Source: Hyphomicrobiales bacterium (GTDB lineage Bacteria; Pseudomonadota; Alphaproteobacteria; Rhizobiales; Rhizobiaceae). Taken from it: a stretch of 64,000 nucleotides of DNA. The translations under genes and the position numbers were made by a program. Below the pieces are notes generated by a model. That model was not told the origin of the DNA. It searched no databases and saw nothing but the letters and a program-made list of their open reading frames with translations. Within the stretch, counting starts at the first letter, position 1. The number at the start of each line of letters is the position of its first letter. The DNA lies in assembly GCA_900473745.1 (NCBI GenBank), contig UCMW01000007.1:434001-498000 (forward strand), read 5' to 3'. Below are positions 37,556 to 45,918 of the stretch, piece by piece.

Positions 37556-38608
37556 TCAGAGACCCAGCATCCGGCGGTTCGCCGCATCGTCGGTCCCGCC
37601 GGATGCGAAGTCGTCGAACGCCTTTTCAGTCACACGGATGATATGCGCCCGCACGAACTCGGCACCCTCACGGGCGCCATCTTCCGGGTGCTTCATCGCG
37701 CATTCCCATTCTACAACCGCCCAGCCGTCGAAATCGTTCGCGGCCATCTTCGAGAAGATCGCACCGAAATCGACCTGGCCGTCACCGAGCGAGCGGAAGC
37801 GCCCTGCTCGGTTCACCCAGCCCTGGTAACCGCCATAGACGCCCTGCCGGCCGGTCGGATTGAACTCCGCGTCCTTGACATGGAACATCTTGATCCGGTC
37901 CTTGTAGATGTCGATGTTGTCGAGATAGTCGAGGCACTGCAGCACGTAGTGCGAGGGATCGTAGAGCATGTTGGCGCGCGGATGGTTCTTCACCCGCTCG
38001 AGGAACATCTCGAAGGTCACGCCGTCATGCAGGTCTTCGCCGGGGTGGATCTCGTAGCAAACGTCGACGCCCTGCTCATCGGCATAATCGAGGATCGGCG
38101 TCCAGCGGCGCGCCAGTTCGTCAAAGGCGGTCTCGACGAGACCGGCCGGACGCTGCGGCCAGGGATAGATGTAGGGCCAGGCCAACGCGCCCGAGAAGGT
38201 CGCATGCGCCTTGATGCCGAGATTGCGCGAAGCCTTCAGCGCATATTTTACCTGCTGCACCGCCCATTCCTGGCGCGCCTTCGGATTGCCGCGCACTTCG
38301 GGCGCCGCAAAGCCGTCAAAGGCTTCGTCATAGGCCGGATGCACGGCGACCAGCTGGCCCTGCAAATGGGTGGAAAGTTCGGTGATCTCGACGCCATTGG
38401 CGCGTGCAACACCGGCGAGTTCGTCGCAATAATCCTTGGATTCAGCCGCCTTTTTCAGGTCCATCAGCTGGCCGGCCCAGGTCGGGACCTGCACGCCGAC
38501 ATAGCCCTTTTCGGCAGCCCACTTCGTAATCCCATCCCAGGTATTGAACGGTGCGGCATCACCCGCAAACTGGCCGAGAAAGATCGCCGGCCCCTTTATC
38601 GTCTTCAT
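37556..38608 (-). CDS. Sugar phosphate isomerase/epimerase-like TIM-barrel protein
   Basis: This 350-residue protein belongs to the xylose-isomerase-like TIM-barrel group (COG1082). Metal-binding acidic and His residues occur in CYEIHPGEDLHDG, YDPSHYVLQ, MFHVKDAEF and VEWECAM. It starts MKTIKGPAIFLGQFAGDAAP with a strong GGGAGGAGA site. It follows the CUT2 binding-protein gene after a terminator, and a LacI-like operator half (38642-38655) lies upstream, so it may belong to the same regulon as the transporter. The substrate is unknown. Keto- or inosose-type sugars are candidates. Confidence 0.9.
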   Translation of the reverse strand: MKTIKGPAIFLGQFAGDAAPFNTWDGITKWAAEKGYVGVQVPTWAGQLMDLKKAAESKDYCDELAGVARANGVEITELSTHLQGQLVAVHPAYDEAFDGFAAPEVRGNPKARQEWAVQQVKYALKASRNLGIKAHATFSGALAWPYIYPWPQRPAGLVETAFDELARRWTPILDYADEQGVDVCYEIHPGEDLHDGVTFEMFLERVKNHPRANMLYDPSHYVLQCLDYLDNIDIYKDRIKMFHVKDAEFNPTGRQGVYGGYQGWVNRAGRFRSLGDGQVDFGAIFSKMAANDFDGWAVVEWECAMKHPEDGAREGAEFVRAHIIRVTEKAFDDFASGGTDDAANRRMLGL

Positions 38609-38641
38609 GAATTCTCCTCCCTGAGATCCCTGCAACGTTTC

Positions 38642-38655
38642 CGTAAACGATTACA
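38642..38655. promoter_or_regulatory. Candidate LacI-type operator before the TIM-barrel gene
   Basis: CGTAAACGATTACA is similar to the TGTAAANNTTTACA sites found in front of the sugar transporter operon, with two differences. It lies 34-47 bases before the isomerase start. Confidence 0.4.
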
Positions 38656-38700
38656 AGAGATAGAATTTCGACACAACCGCAATGATGGCAGAGACGGAAA

Positions 38701-38725
38701 TCTGCCCGGGAAAAACCCGGGCAGA
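38701..38725 (-). terminator. Hairpin terminator after the sugar-binding protein gene
   Basis: TCTGCCCGGG-TTTTT-CCCGGGCAGA, a perfect 10-bp stem 24 bases after the stop at 38749 on the minus strand. Only a weak T-run follows, so read-through to the isomerase is possible. Confidence 0.7.
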
Positions 38726-38748
38726 CTGATCGTGTTGGGCTTTCCGGA

Positions 38749-39702
38749 TCAGAACGGCGAATCCGGGAAGTAGTAGTTCTTCGCGTTGTCAGCGGTGATC
38801 AGGGTCGCGTCCAGCGTATAGGTGCCATGGACCGGAACGGCGTCATAAAGGGCAGCAGCCGTCAGCTCCATCGCGGTGCCGACCATCGACGGCGGATAGA
38901 GAACGTTGACCGGGACCATCTTGTCGCCGTCCATGACCTTCTTGATCATGTCCTTGGAGCCGGCACCACCGATGATGTACTGGATGTCGGTACGGCCAGC
39001 CTGTTCGATGGCCTGCAGCACGCCGACGGCCATGTCGTCGTCCTGGCACCAGACCACATCGATCTTCGGGTACTTGGTCAGGTAGTCCTGCATGACCTTG
39101 AAGGCATCGTCGCGGTTCCAGTTGCCGAACTGGCGGTCGAGAACCTTGACGTTGGAGCCGGCAATACCCTTGTCGAAGCCGTCCTGGCGCTGCTGGTCGA
39201 TCGGGATCGGCAGGCCGCGGATGATGACGACTTCAGCATCCGGCGAGTTCTTGGCGATGTACTGGCCGGCGACTTCGCCGAGCGCCGGGTTGTTGCCGGC
39301 AACATAGAGGTCACGCACGGTGTTGTCGTTCACGGAGGGTGCACGGTCGACGATCGTGACGAAGTGGCCCTTGGTCTTCACTTCCTTGATCGCGTTGACC
39401 AGCGGGTCCGGATCGGTCGGCAGGATGACGAGCGCGTCGATGCCCTGGATCTCCAGGTCCTGCACGGCATTCGCCTGAGTGGCCGGATCAGCCGAGGTCT
39501 TGACGATGACGTTGAGGCCCGGATGCTCCTTCATCAGGAGTTCGGCGACGCGGTTGGCGTGATAGACGACACCGGCGGTCCAGCCATGGTCGGCGGCCGG
39601 AATGGAGACGCCGATGGTCTTCGTCTCTTGCGCTTCGGCTGCCGTGAAAATCGACGCCAGCGCCGTCATGGCGACAGCGAGGCCTAACAGTTTCTTGTGC
39701 AT
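38749..39702 (-). CDS. CUT2 sugar ABC transporter substrate-binding protein
   Basis: This 317-residue periplasmic protein has a signal peptide MHKKLLGLAVAMTALASIFT (cleavage after AEA) and the ribose-type fold: IGVSIPAADHGWTAGVVYHA, LVILPTDPDPL, TIVDRAPSVND and WCQDDDMAVGVLQAIEQAG. It delivers a sugar to the permease and ATPase encoded just upstream. The cluster encodes one binding protein, one permease and one double ATPase, the standard CUT2 set. The sugar is not known. Confidence 0.93.
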   Translation of the reverse strand: MHKKLLGLAVAMTALASIFTAAEAQETKTIGVSIPAADHGWTAGVVYHANRVAELLMKEHPGLNVIVKTSADPATQANAVQDLEIQGIDALVILPTDPDPLVNAIKEVKTKGHFVTIVDRAPSVNDNTVRDLYVAGNNPALGEVAGQYIAKNSPDAEVVIIRGLPIPIDQQRQDGFDKGIAGSNVKVLDRQFGNWNRDDAFKVMQDYLTKYPKIDVVWCQDDDMAVGVLQAIEQAGRTDIQYIIGGAGSKDMIKKVMDGDKMVPVNVLYPPSMVGTAMELTAAALYDAVPVHGTYTLDATLITADNAKNYYFPDSPF

Positions 39703-39773
39703 TGGTTTCCTCCCAAAGTGACAAAGGGTCGATTGAAGAACGGACCGGGCGACCCTCCTGCCCGGCCGTTTCC

Positions 39774-40784
39774 TTACGCCTTGCGCGCCAGCGACCGCTG
39801 GACGAGCATCGCGATGATGATGATCGTGCCCTGGATGGCGCCGATCAGATATTCGGAGATGAAGTTCGACAAGAGCATGATGTTGCCGACAAGCTCGAGG
39901 ATGAAGGCGCCACAGATCGTGCCCCAGACGCGGCCCGCCCCGCCCTTCAGCGCCGTGCCACCGACGACGACGGCGGTGATCGCCTGCAACTCCCAGAGAA
40001 TGCCCGTGGTGGCAGAAGTCGAGCCGAGCCGCGGCACATAGAGGAGTACGGCGATCGCCACGCAGAGCCCCTGGATGACAAAGGCGATGGTGCGTACCCG
40101 GTCGACGGCAATGCCGGAATAGCGCGCGACGTCGCGGTTCGAGCCGACGGCAACCACATGGCGGCCATACCGCGTGCGATAGAGCACGACAGCGGCAATT
40201 GCCGTGACGACGAGAATGATGACGATCGGCACGGGCAGGCCGAGGATCGAGCCGAAATAGACCGGCCGGTAAATTTCCTGCTGGGCCGGATCGCGCAGCG
40301 TGATCGCCCCGCCCTGCGAAAGCCAAGTCGTCAGGCCGCGATAGATGCCCATGGTTCCAAGTGTCGCGATGAAGGGCTCGATCTTGCCGACGGTGGTGAT
40401 CAGACCGTTCAACAACCCGCAGAGCGAGCCGATCACGATGGCAAGCGCCATGGCGGCGGCAATCATCAGGCCGGGATCGGCGATCGCGCCGGAATTCATG
40501 AACAGGATCATCAGGCTGGCGACAAAAGCCACCATCGAGCCGACCGAAAGATCGAGATCGCCAGACGAGATGACGAAGGTCGCACCGACTGCGATGATCG
40601 CGATAAAGGCCGAGCGCGTTGCGACATTGGCCAGATTATTCAGCCCGATGAAGTTCGGATTGACCATCGCGCCGATGATCAGGAGGATAAAAAGCGCGGC
40701 AAAGGGGGCCACGGCGCGCAGGTCGACGTCGCGCCAGGTGCGGCGGCCACGGACAGCGGTGGTCGTTTCAGTTTCGGCAGTCAT
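39774..40784 (-). CDS. CUT2 sugar ABC transporter permease
   Basis: This 336-residue protein has about ten hydrophobic helices and the family segments FVISSGDLDLSVGSMVAF (equivalent to GGIDLSVG) and VVGGTALKGGAGRVWGTICG (equivalent to GGTSLFGG). It is the membrane subunit of the ribose-type importer. A charged cytoplasmic N-terminus precedes the first helix. I use the ATG at 40784, which gives a sensible N-terminus. Its gene lies between those of the ATPase and the binding protein. Confidence 0.93.
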   Translation of the reverse strand: MTAETETTTAVRGRRTWRDVDLRAVAPFAALFILLIIGAMVNPNFIGLNNLANVATRSAFIAIIAVGATFVISSGDLDLSVGSMVAFVASLMILFMNSGAIADPGLMIAAAMALAIVIGSLCGLLNGLITTVGKIEPFIATLGTMGIYRGLTTWLSQGGAITLRDPAQQEIYRPVYFGSILGLPVPIVIILVVTAIAAVVLYRTRYGRHVVAVGSNRDVARYSGIAVDRVRTIAFVIQGLCVAIAVLLYVPRLGSTSATTGILWELQAITAVVVGGTALKGGAGRVWGTICGAFILELVGNIMLLSNFISEYLIGAIQGTIIIIAMLVQRSLARKA

Positions 40785-40881
40785 GTCTTCCCGTCTCCTC
40801 CCACGCGCCTTGGAGCTAAGGTCGCGCACCCTGAACTCTTCGTTTCGAACCCGGTCTTGTTCGTCGGGCCTTTGCCATCGA

Positions 40882-42408
40882 TCAGCTTGCCATCTGCCGC
40901 TTCAGCCCTGCGGCATAGCGCATGATCACCTGTTCGGAGATCTCCTCACCCTCCAGCACACCGACCATGCGCCCTTCGCGCATGACGGCGACCCGCGTGC
41001 AGAGCCCGATCACCTCCGGCATCTCCGAGGAGATGACGATGATAGACCGCCCCTCGCGGGCGAGCGCTGCGATGAAATGGTAGATCTGCTGCTTGGTACC
41101 GACATCGATGCCGCGTGTCGGCTCGTCGATGATGATGACGTCGGGCTCGACTTCCATGATCTTGGCGAGCAGCAGCTTCTGCTGGTTGCCGCCCGACATG
41201 CGGCCGACCCGCACCTTGTCGTCGCGCACGCGGATGTCGAAGCGCCGCTTGGCCCTGGCCATGGCCTTGGCCTCGCTGCTCGGGTCGAGATAGCCGTGGC
41301 GCACATGGTTGTCCATGGATTGCAGCGTCAGGTTCGCCGTCATGCTTTCGCCGAGCAGCAAGCCCTTGCCCTTGCGATCTTTGGTCATGTAGGCAAGCCC
41401 GCGCCGGTTGGCTTCGCGAAAATCGCCCGCTTCAAGCACGGCGCCCTTGAGCCGCACCTCGCCGGAAAGCCGCGGACGCAGACCCGCGACCGCCTCCATG
41501 AGCTCCGTGCGCCCCGAGCCGATCAGGCCGGAAAAGCCCAGCACTTCGCCCCGCTTCAGCTCGAAGCTGGCATTCTTGACGAAGCCGGTCGAGAGATCCT
41601 TCACCGACAGCACGATCTCTTCGTCGACATCAGGCTCGTGTTTGTGGGGGTAGAGGCTCGACAACTCGCGCCCGACCATCAACTGGGCGATCGCCTCGCC
41701 GTCGAGCGCGGAGGTCGGCGCGGTCTTCACCCATTGGCCATCGCGCAACACGGTGACGCGGTCGGTCAGCTCCATGACTTCGTCGAGCTTGTGGGAAACA
41801 AAGACAAAACTCGTGCCACGCGCGCGCAACTTGCGCACCTGATCGAACAGCACCTCGGTCTCGTCGCGCGACAGCACCGCCGTCGGCTCGTCCATGAACA
41901 CGATGCGCGCCTTGCGGCTGATCGCCTTGGCGATCTCGACCATCTGCTTGTCGGCAACCGCCAGCGAACTGATCAGCGCGTTTTCGTCGATCCGCGACCC
42001 CAACTGGTCGAGCACGCGGCGCGCCTCCGCCCGCATCACCTTGCGGTCGAGCATGCCGAACCGTGTCACTTCTCGTCCAAGGAATAAGCTCTCGGTGACA
42101 GTGAGGTGATCGGCGAGATTGAACTCCTGATGGATCAGAACGATGCCGAGTGCTTCGGCAGAGCCATTGGCCGGCAGCGTCACCGGTTCGCCATCGAGAA
42201 GAATCCGGCCAGCGGTGGCCTGCTCGAAACCTGAGAGGATCTTGACGAGCGTCGACTTGCCGGCACCGTTCTCGCCCATCAGCGCGTGAACCTCGCCTGG
42301 CAACACGTCGAAATCGACGCTGAACAGCACCTGCACTTCGCCAAACGATTTGGAGATACGCTCCGCCACGAGCACGGGTGTCCGCACTTCGCCCCCAGCC
42401 AAATTCAT
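40882..42408 (-). CDS. CUT2 sugar ABC transporter ATPase (RbsA/MglA type)
   Basis: This 508-residue protein has two ATP-binding domains. The first has a normal Walker A (GENGAGKST) and DEPTAVLS. The second has the degenerate GLIGSGRTEL typical of RbsA/MglA second domains, followed by SGGNQQKLLLAKIMEVEPDV and DEPTRGIDVG. It is the first gene of the sugar transport operon and lies just after the double LacI-type operator at 42449-42484. A divergent LacI regulator shares this promoter region. Confidence 0.94.
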   Translation of the reverse strand: MNLAGGEVRTPVLVAERISKSFGEVQVLFSVDFDVLPGEVHALMGENGAGKSTLVKILSGFEQATAGRILLDGEPVTLPANGSAEALGIVLIHQEFNLADHLTVTESLFLGREVTRFGMLDRKVMRAEARRVLDQLGSRIDENALISSLAVADKQMVEIAKAISRKARIVFMDEPTAVLSRDETEVLFDQVRKLRARGTSFVFVSHKLDEVMELTDRVTVLRDGQWVKTAPTSALDGEAIAQLMVGRELSSLYPHKHEPDVDEEIVLSVKDLSTGFVKNASFELKRGEVLGFSGLIGSGRTELMEAVAGLRPRLSGEVRLKGAVLEAGDFREANRRGLAYMTKDRKGKGLLLGESMTANLTLQSMDNHVRHGYLDPSSEAKAMARAKRRFDIRVRDDKVRVGRMSGGNQQKLLLAKIMEVEPDVIIIDEPTRGIDVGTKQQIYHFIAALAREGRSIIVISSEMPEVIGLCTRVAVMREGRMVGVLEGEEISEQVIMRYAAGLKRQMAS

Positions 42409-42448
42409 GCAATCCTCCCAGGCGGCTCCTCAACCGCTATGCTCCCTG

Positions 42449-42484
42449 TGTAAACCTTTACATGGATGATGTAAAGGTTTACAT
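42449..42484. promoter_or_regulatory. Twin LacI-type operators between the sugar transporter operon and its regulator
   Basis: TGTAAACCTTTACA (from 42449) and ATGTAAAGGTTTACAT (42469-42484) are each palindromes. They are also mirror copies of one another, with centres 20 bp apart (two helix turns). They lie 41-76 bases before the ATPase gene and about 92 bases before the LacI gene, as expected for shared repression. Confidence 0.8.
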
Positions 42485-42575
42485 CGATCGATCATGGGGA
42501 CAATGTGAGCCCTGCCGGCTTTCGCAGCCGCAACAGGAACGGTAAGGTCTCCAACGATTCCATGCGGATAGGGGG

Positions 42576-43604
42576 ATGGACCGCGTGCCGAATTCTCAGC
42601 CAGCGACAATCGAGGACGTAGCGCGCATCGCGGAAGTGTCGATCGCGACGGTGAGCCGCGCGATCCACACGCCGGACAAGGTCGCCAAGACCACGCGTCA
42701 GCGGGTGAACCAGGCGATTGCCATCACCGGCTACACGACCAATGCCATGGCGCGCTCGCTGCGCATGGGGCGGTCGAACATGATCCTGATTCTCGCCCCT
42801 GACATCGGCGACCCGAACTTCTCCTCCACTCTCATCGGGCTGGAAAACGAGGCGCGCGCCCATGGCTTTGGCGTTCTGATTGGCCACACACAGAACGACC
42901 CGGAACGCGGCCTCGAATACCTGAAATTTCTGAGTTCCGGCCAGGCGACCGGCCTCGTGCTCTTCACCGGCCACGAACCCTTCGGCCATCAGGTCGTCGG
43001 CCAGCGCCTGCCGCCATCCGTCGCCGTATTCGAACCCGTCTTCGGCTCGAAGATATCCTATGTCGGCGTCGATGACGTAGCGGGAGCTCGGAAGGCGGCC
43101 GAACACCTGCTCTCCGCCGGCCATCGCTCCATCGCCTTCATCGGCGACAGCAAGACGCGCCTTGGCCACCAGCGCCGCCGCCAGGGTTTCGACAAGGCGC
43201 TGGACGCCGCCCGCATTCCGCCGAACCAACGCTTCGTTCTGGAAGGTGACGGCACAATCGAAAGCGGGCGCCTCGCCGTCGAGCAGCTCTTTATGCGCGA
43301 CACGCTGCCCACCGCTTTCATGTGTGTCAACGATGCCACCGCCGTCGGCGTGTTGAGCGGCCTCACCGCCCGCGGCTACGACCTGCCGCACGACTTCTCC
43401 GTCATCGGCTTCGACGATGTGCCCCAGGCGACCTATGTGAACCCGGCGCTGACCACCATCCGCCAGCCCCGCACGGCCATCGGCCGCCAGGCAATGTCGC
43501 TGCTGATCAAGTCCCTCTCCGACCGCCCGACAGAGCGGCAGGAAATCCTGCTGATGCCGGATCTGATCGTGCGAGGGTCGGTGACGGGGCCAGCGAAGCG
43601 CTGA
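42576..43604 (+). CDS. LacI-family repressor of the sugar transporter operon
   Basis: The protein is 342 residues long. The N-terminal HTH is ATIEDVARIAEVSIATVSRA with the hinge helix TTRQRVNQAIAITGYTTNAMARSLR. A sensor domain follows with FIGDSKTRLGHQRRRQGFDKA and the final IGFDDVPQATYVNPALTTIRQ. It is divergent from the CUT2 operon and almost certainly binds the twin palindromes between them. The inducer is the unknown sugar. Confidence 0.93.
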   Translation: MDRVPNSQPATIEDVARIAEVSIATVSRAIHTPDKVAKTTRQRVNQAIAITGYTTNAMARSLRMGRSNMILILAPDIGDPNFSSTLIGLENEARAHGFGVLIGHTQNDPERGLEYLKFLSSGQATGLVLFTGHEPFGHQVVGQRLPPSVAVFEPVFGSKISYVGVDDVAGARKAAEHLLSAGHRSIAFIGDSKTRLGHQRRRQGFDKALDAARIPPNQRFVLEGDGTIESGRLAVEQLFMRDTLPTAFMCVNDATAVGVLSGLTARGYDLPHDFSVIGFDDVPQATYVNPALTTIRQPRTAIGRQAMSLLIKSLSDRPTERQEILLMPDLIVRGSVTGPAKR

Positions 43605-43734
43605 GCGGGCACTTGCTCCGCCTGGCCGGACGGACCTAAAGCAGCGCTTGGCCGTTAGACTTGGAACACCCTATGATAAACCGACATACCGGTGGCCGAG
43701 CGCGCCACCTTGTCCCATGCCATTGGAGACCATT

Positions 43735-44217
43735 GTGAGCGTTGCCTTCACCAAGGAAGAGAGTTCGGAAACCGCAGCAGAACTGCATTTGCCGGATCGC
43801 CCGGTCTCTCAGCATCCGAACCTGGTGACGGCGGAAGGACTGAGGCTTCTGGAGACACAGGCAGAGGAAGCCCGCGCCGCCTATCTCGCCGCCCAAGCGG
43901 TTGAGGATGTGAACGAACGCCGCCGTCAATCGGCGGTCCCCTACCGCGATCTCAAATACCTGACGGAACGGCTGCGCACAGCACAGGTCATCCCGGCGCC
44001 CGAAACCAACGCGGCCGTCGCCTTCGGCAGCAAGGTCACGTTTGAACGCGATGACGGCCGCGTCCAGACCTACCGTATCGTGGGTGAGGACGAAGCAGAT
44101 CCGAAGGCGGGCTCGATATCCTTCGTCTCCCCCGTCGCGGCTCGCCTGATGGGCAAGGCCGTCGGCGATGTGGTAACGGTTGGCGACCAGGAGCTGGAGA
44201 TTACCGCGATCGCTTGA
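43735..44217 (+). CDS. GreA/GreB-family elongation-factor-like protein
   Basis: This protein of 160 residues starts at GTG (43735, TTGGAGA upstream). An N-terminal extension of about 30 residues precedes a coiled-coil region (LVTAEGLRLLETQAEEARAA to LKYLTERLRTA). The C-terminal FKBP-like domain carries the Gre signature GEDEADPKAGSISFVSPVAARLMGKAVGD. Gre factors bind RNA polymerase and rescue backtracked complexes. This divergent paralogue may be a GreA-like accessory factor. A different start at 43717 is possible. Confidence 0.88.
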   Translation: MSVAFTKEESSETAAELHLPDRPVSQHPNLVTAEGLRLLETQAEEARAAYLAAQAVEDVNERRRQSAVPYRDLKYLTERLRTAQVIPAPETNAAVAFGSKVTFERDDGRVQTYRIVGEDEADPKAGSISFVSPVAARLMGKAVGDVVTVGDQELEITAIA

Positions 44218-44219
44218 AG

Positions 44220-44239
44220 GGCGGTCGTCAAGTGACCGC
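44220..44239 (+). terminator. Hairpin after the Gre-family gene
   Basis: AGCGGTC/GACCGCT-type stem (GCGGTC...GACCGC) directly after the stop codon at 44217. A poly-T run is lacking, so this is a weak terminator call. Confidence 0.4.
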
Positions 44240-44245
44240 TTCACC

Positions 44246-44395
44246 GTCGTCATCCTCGGGCTTGTCCCGAGGATCCACTGTCGCCTGCCGGAAAATCGAC
44301 ATTTCAGGCGGCCGCTGCGCTCGCCCGGCATTCCGGAGCCGTCTGCACCGCAGCCACGCTCGGCAGATCCTCGGGACGAGCCCGAGGATGACGAC
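44246..44395. repeat. Inverted pair of a 30-bp palindromic repeat
   Basis: The 30-bp unit at 44246-44275 (core ATCCTCGGGCTTGTCCCGAGGAT) recurs inverted at 44366-44395 with a single difference. Each copy folds on itself (ATCCTCGGG/CCCGAGGAT). About 90 bp of unremarkable sequence lies between them. Palindromes of this kind are scattered through alphaproteobacterial genomes between genes. Confidence 0.75.
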
Positions 44396-44411
44396 CGGCA
44401 AAGGAATGCGA

Positions 44412-44442
44412 AAGGCCGGGACGCTTTCGCGCCCCGGCCCTC
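44412..44442 (-). terminator. Terminator after xylA
   Basis: GGCCGGGGCGCG-AAA-GCGTCCCGGCC on the minus strand followed by TTTCGCATTCC, 22 bases after the xylA stop. Confidence 0.75.
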
Positions 44443-44464
44443 AAACGCACTCGAAGCGTCGAGA

Positions 44465-45775
44465 TCAAACGTAGCGGTTGACCACGTTTTCCAGCAGTTC
44501 CTGCTTGCCGGACACCGGCTTCGGGTTGACGTTCTGGGCTTCGACGCGGGCGGCGATGGCGTCGAGGCTCTCTTCGCCGCGCAGCATCTTCTGGTTTTCG
44601 GCCTTGTCCCAACCGGCGTAACGGCTGTTGAGCGGGGCCGATAGCGCCTTGTCCTCGACCATCTTGGCAGCCGCCTTCAGGCCACGGGCGCAGCAGTCCA
44701 TGCCGCCGATATGGCCGATCAGCAGGTCTTCGGCGTCGAGCGACTGACGGCGCAGCTTAGCGTCGAAGTTGGTACCACCGGTGGTGAAGCCGCCGGCCTG
44801 CAGGACCTGGTAATAGGCCAGCGCCATTTCCGGAACATTGTTCGGGAACTGGTCGGTATCCCAGCCGGACTGGTAATCGTTGCGGTTCATGTCGATCGAG
44901 CCGAAGATGCCGAGCGCACGGGCAAGTGCCAGTTCATGTTCAAAGGAGTGGCCAGCAAGGATCGCATGGCCCTGCTCGATGTTGACCTTGACTTCATTTT
45001 CGAGGCCGTAACGCTTCAGGAAGCCGTAGACGGTCGCGACATCGTAGTCGTACTGGTGCTTCGACGGCTCCTGTGGCTTCGGCTCGATCAGGATCGCGCC
45101 CTTGAAGCCGATCTTGTGCTTGTATTCGACGACGAGATTGAGGAAGCGGCCCATCTGGTCGAGTTCGCGTCCGAGATCGGTGTTGAGCAGGGTCTCGTAT
45201 CCTTCGCGACCGCCCCACAGCACGTAGTTTTCACCGCCGAGCTTCAGCGTCGCGTCCATGCAGGTCTTCACGGTCGCAGCGGCAAAGGCGAAGACGTCGG
45301 GATCAGGATTGGTCGCAGCGCCCGACATGTAGCGGCGATGCGAGAACATGTTCGCCGTGCCCCAGAGCAGCTTGACGCCGGTCTCTTCCTGCTTCTTGGC
45401 GAAGTAGTCGACGATCTCGTTCAGGTTCTTGGTGTTCTCGGCGAAGCTGTTGCCTTCAGGGCGAACATCGGCATCGTGGAAGCAGTAATAGGGCGTGCCG
45501 AGCAGCTGGAAGAATTCGAAGGCGACGTCTGCCTTCATCTTCGCAGCATCCATCGTGTCCTTGAACCAGGGACGCTCGAACGTGTTGCCGCCGAACGGGT
45601 CGGTGCCCGGCCACACGAACGTGTGCCAATAGGCGACGGCAAAGCGCAGATGGTCTTCCATGCGCTTGCCCATTACCACTTCGTCCGGATTGTAGTGGCG
45701 GAAGGCCAGCGGATTGGTGCTGCCTTCGCCTTCGTATTTGATCTTCTGGGTATTGCCGAAGAAACCTGTGCTCAT
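44465..45775 (-). CDS. xylA: Xylose isomerase
   Basis: This 436-residue metal-dependent isomerase converts D-xylose to D-xylulose. The catalytic His-Asp region ([13 protein letters not shown]) is present. So are the metal-binding segments ([53 protein letters not shown]) and [14 protein letters not shown]. Length and motifs fit class II xylose isomerases. AAGGAGGAC precedes the ATG. It is the last gene of the xylR-xylB-xylA group. A palindromic element of about 114 bp separates it from xylB. Confidence 0.97.
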   Translation of the reverse strand: MSTGFFGNTQKIKYEGEGSTNPLAFRHYNPDEVVMGKRMEDHLRFAVAYWHTFVWPGTDPFGGNTFERPWFKDTMDAAKMKADVAFEFFQLLGTPYYCFHDADVRPEGNSFAENTKNLNEIVDYFAKKQEETGVKLLWGTANMFSHRRYMSGAATNPDPDVFAFAAATVKTCMDATLKLGGENYVLWGGREGYETLLNTDLGRELDQMGRFLNLVVEYKHKIGFKGAILIEPKPQEPSKHQYDYDVATVYGFLKRYGLENEVKVNIEQGHAILAGHSFEHELALARALGIFGSIDMNRNDYQSGWDTDQFPNNVPEMALAYYQVLQAGGFTTGGTNFDAKLRRQSLDAEDLLIGHIGGMDCCARGLKAAAKMVEDKALSAPLNSRYAGWDKAENQKMLRGEESLDAIAARVEAQNVNPKPVSGKQELLENVVNRYV

Positions 45776-45801
45776 GGGTAGTCCTCCTTGGTGTGTATTT
45801 G

Positions 45802-45915
45802 ACCACCCTCCCCTTGAGGGGGAGGGTCGGACCGAAGGTCCGGGGTGGGGTGATGGTGGGGTTCACCCCCACCCGCTGCTTACGCAGCGACCTCCCCCCT
45901 CAAGGGGGAGGTGGG
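45802..45915. repeat. RIME/REP-like palindromic element between xylB and xylA
   Basis: The outer arms CCACCCTCCCCTTGAGGGGG (45802-45821) and CCTCCCCCCTCAAGGGGGAG (about 45891-45910, followed by GTGGG) are largely complementary. Inside are two hairpins: CGGACC-GAA-GGTCCG (about 45828-45842) and GCTGC-TTAC-GCAGC (about 45875-45888). The element lies within the transcribed operon and would form a large RNA structure. The same plan is seen at 35372 and 56933. Confidence 0.75.
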
Positions 45916-45918
45916 AAA

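Noticed and set aside
39702..40925. 407-residue plus-strand frame opposite the sugar permease gene
   Set aside because: Highly charged translation with no family features, opposite a clear CUT2 permease.
44246..44395. Insertion sequence ends
   Set aside because: The paired inverted repeats enclose only 90 bp with no transposase and no target duplication that I can see.
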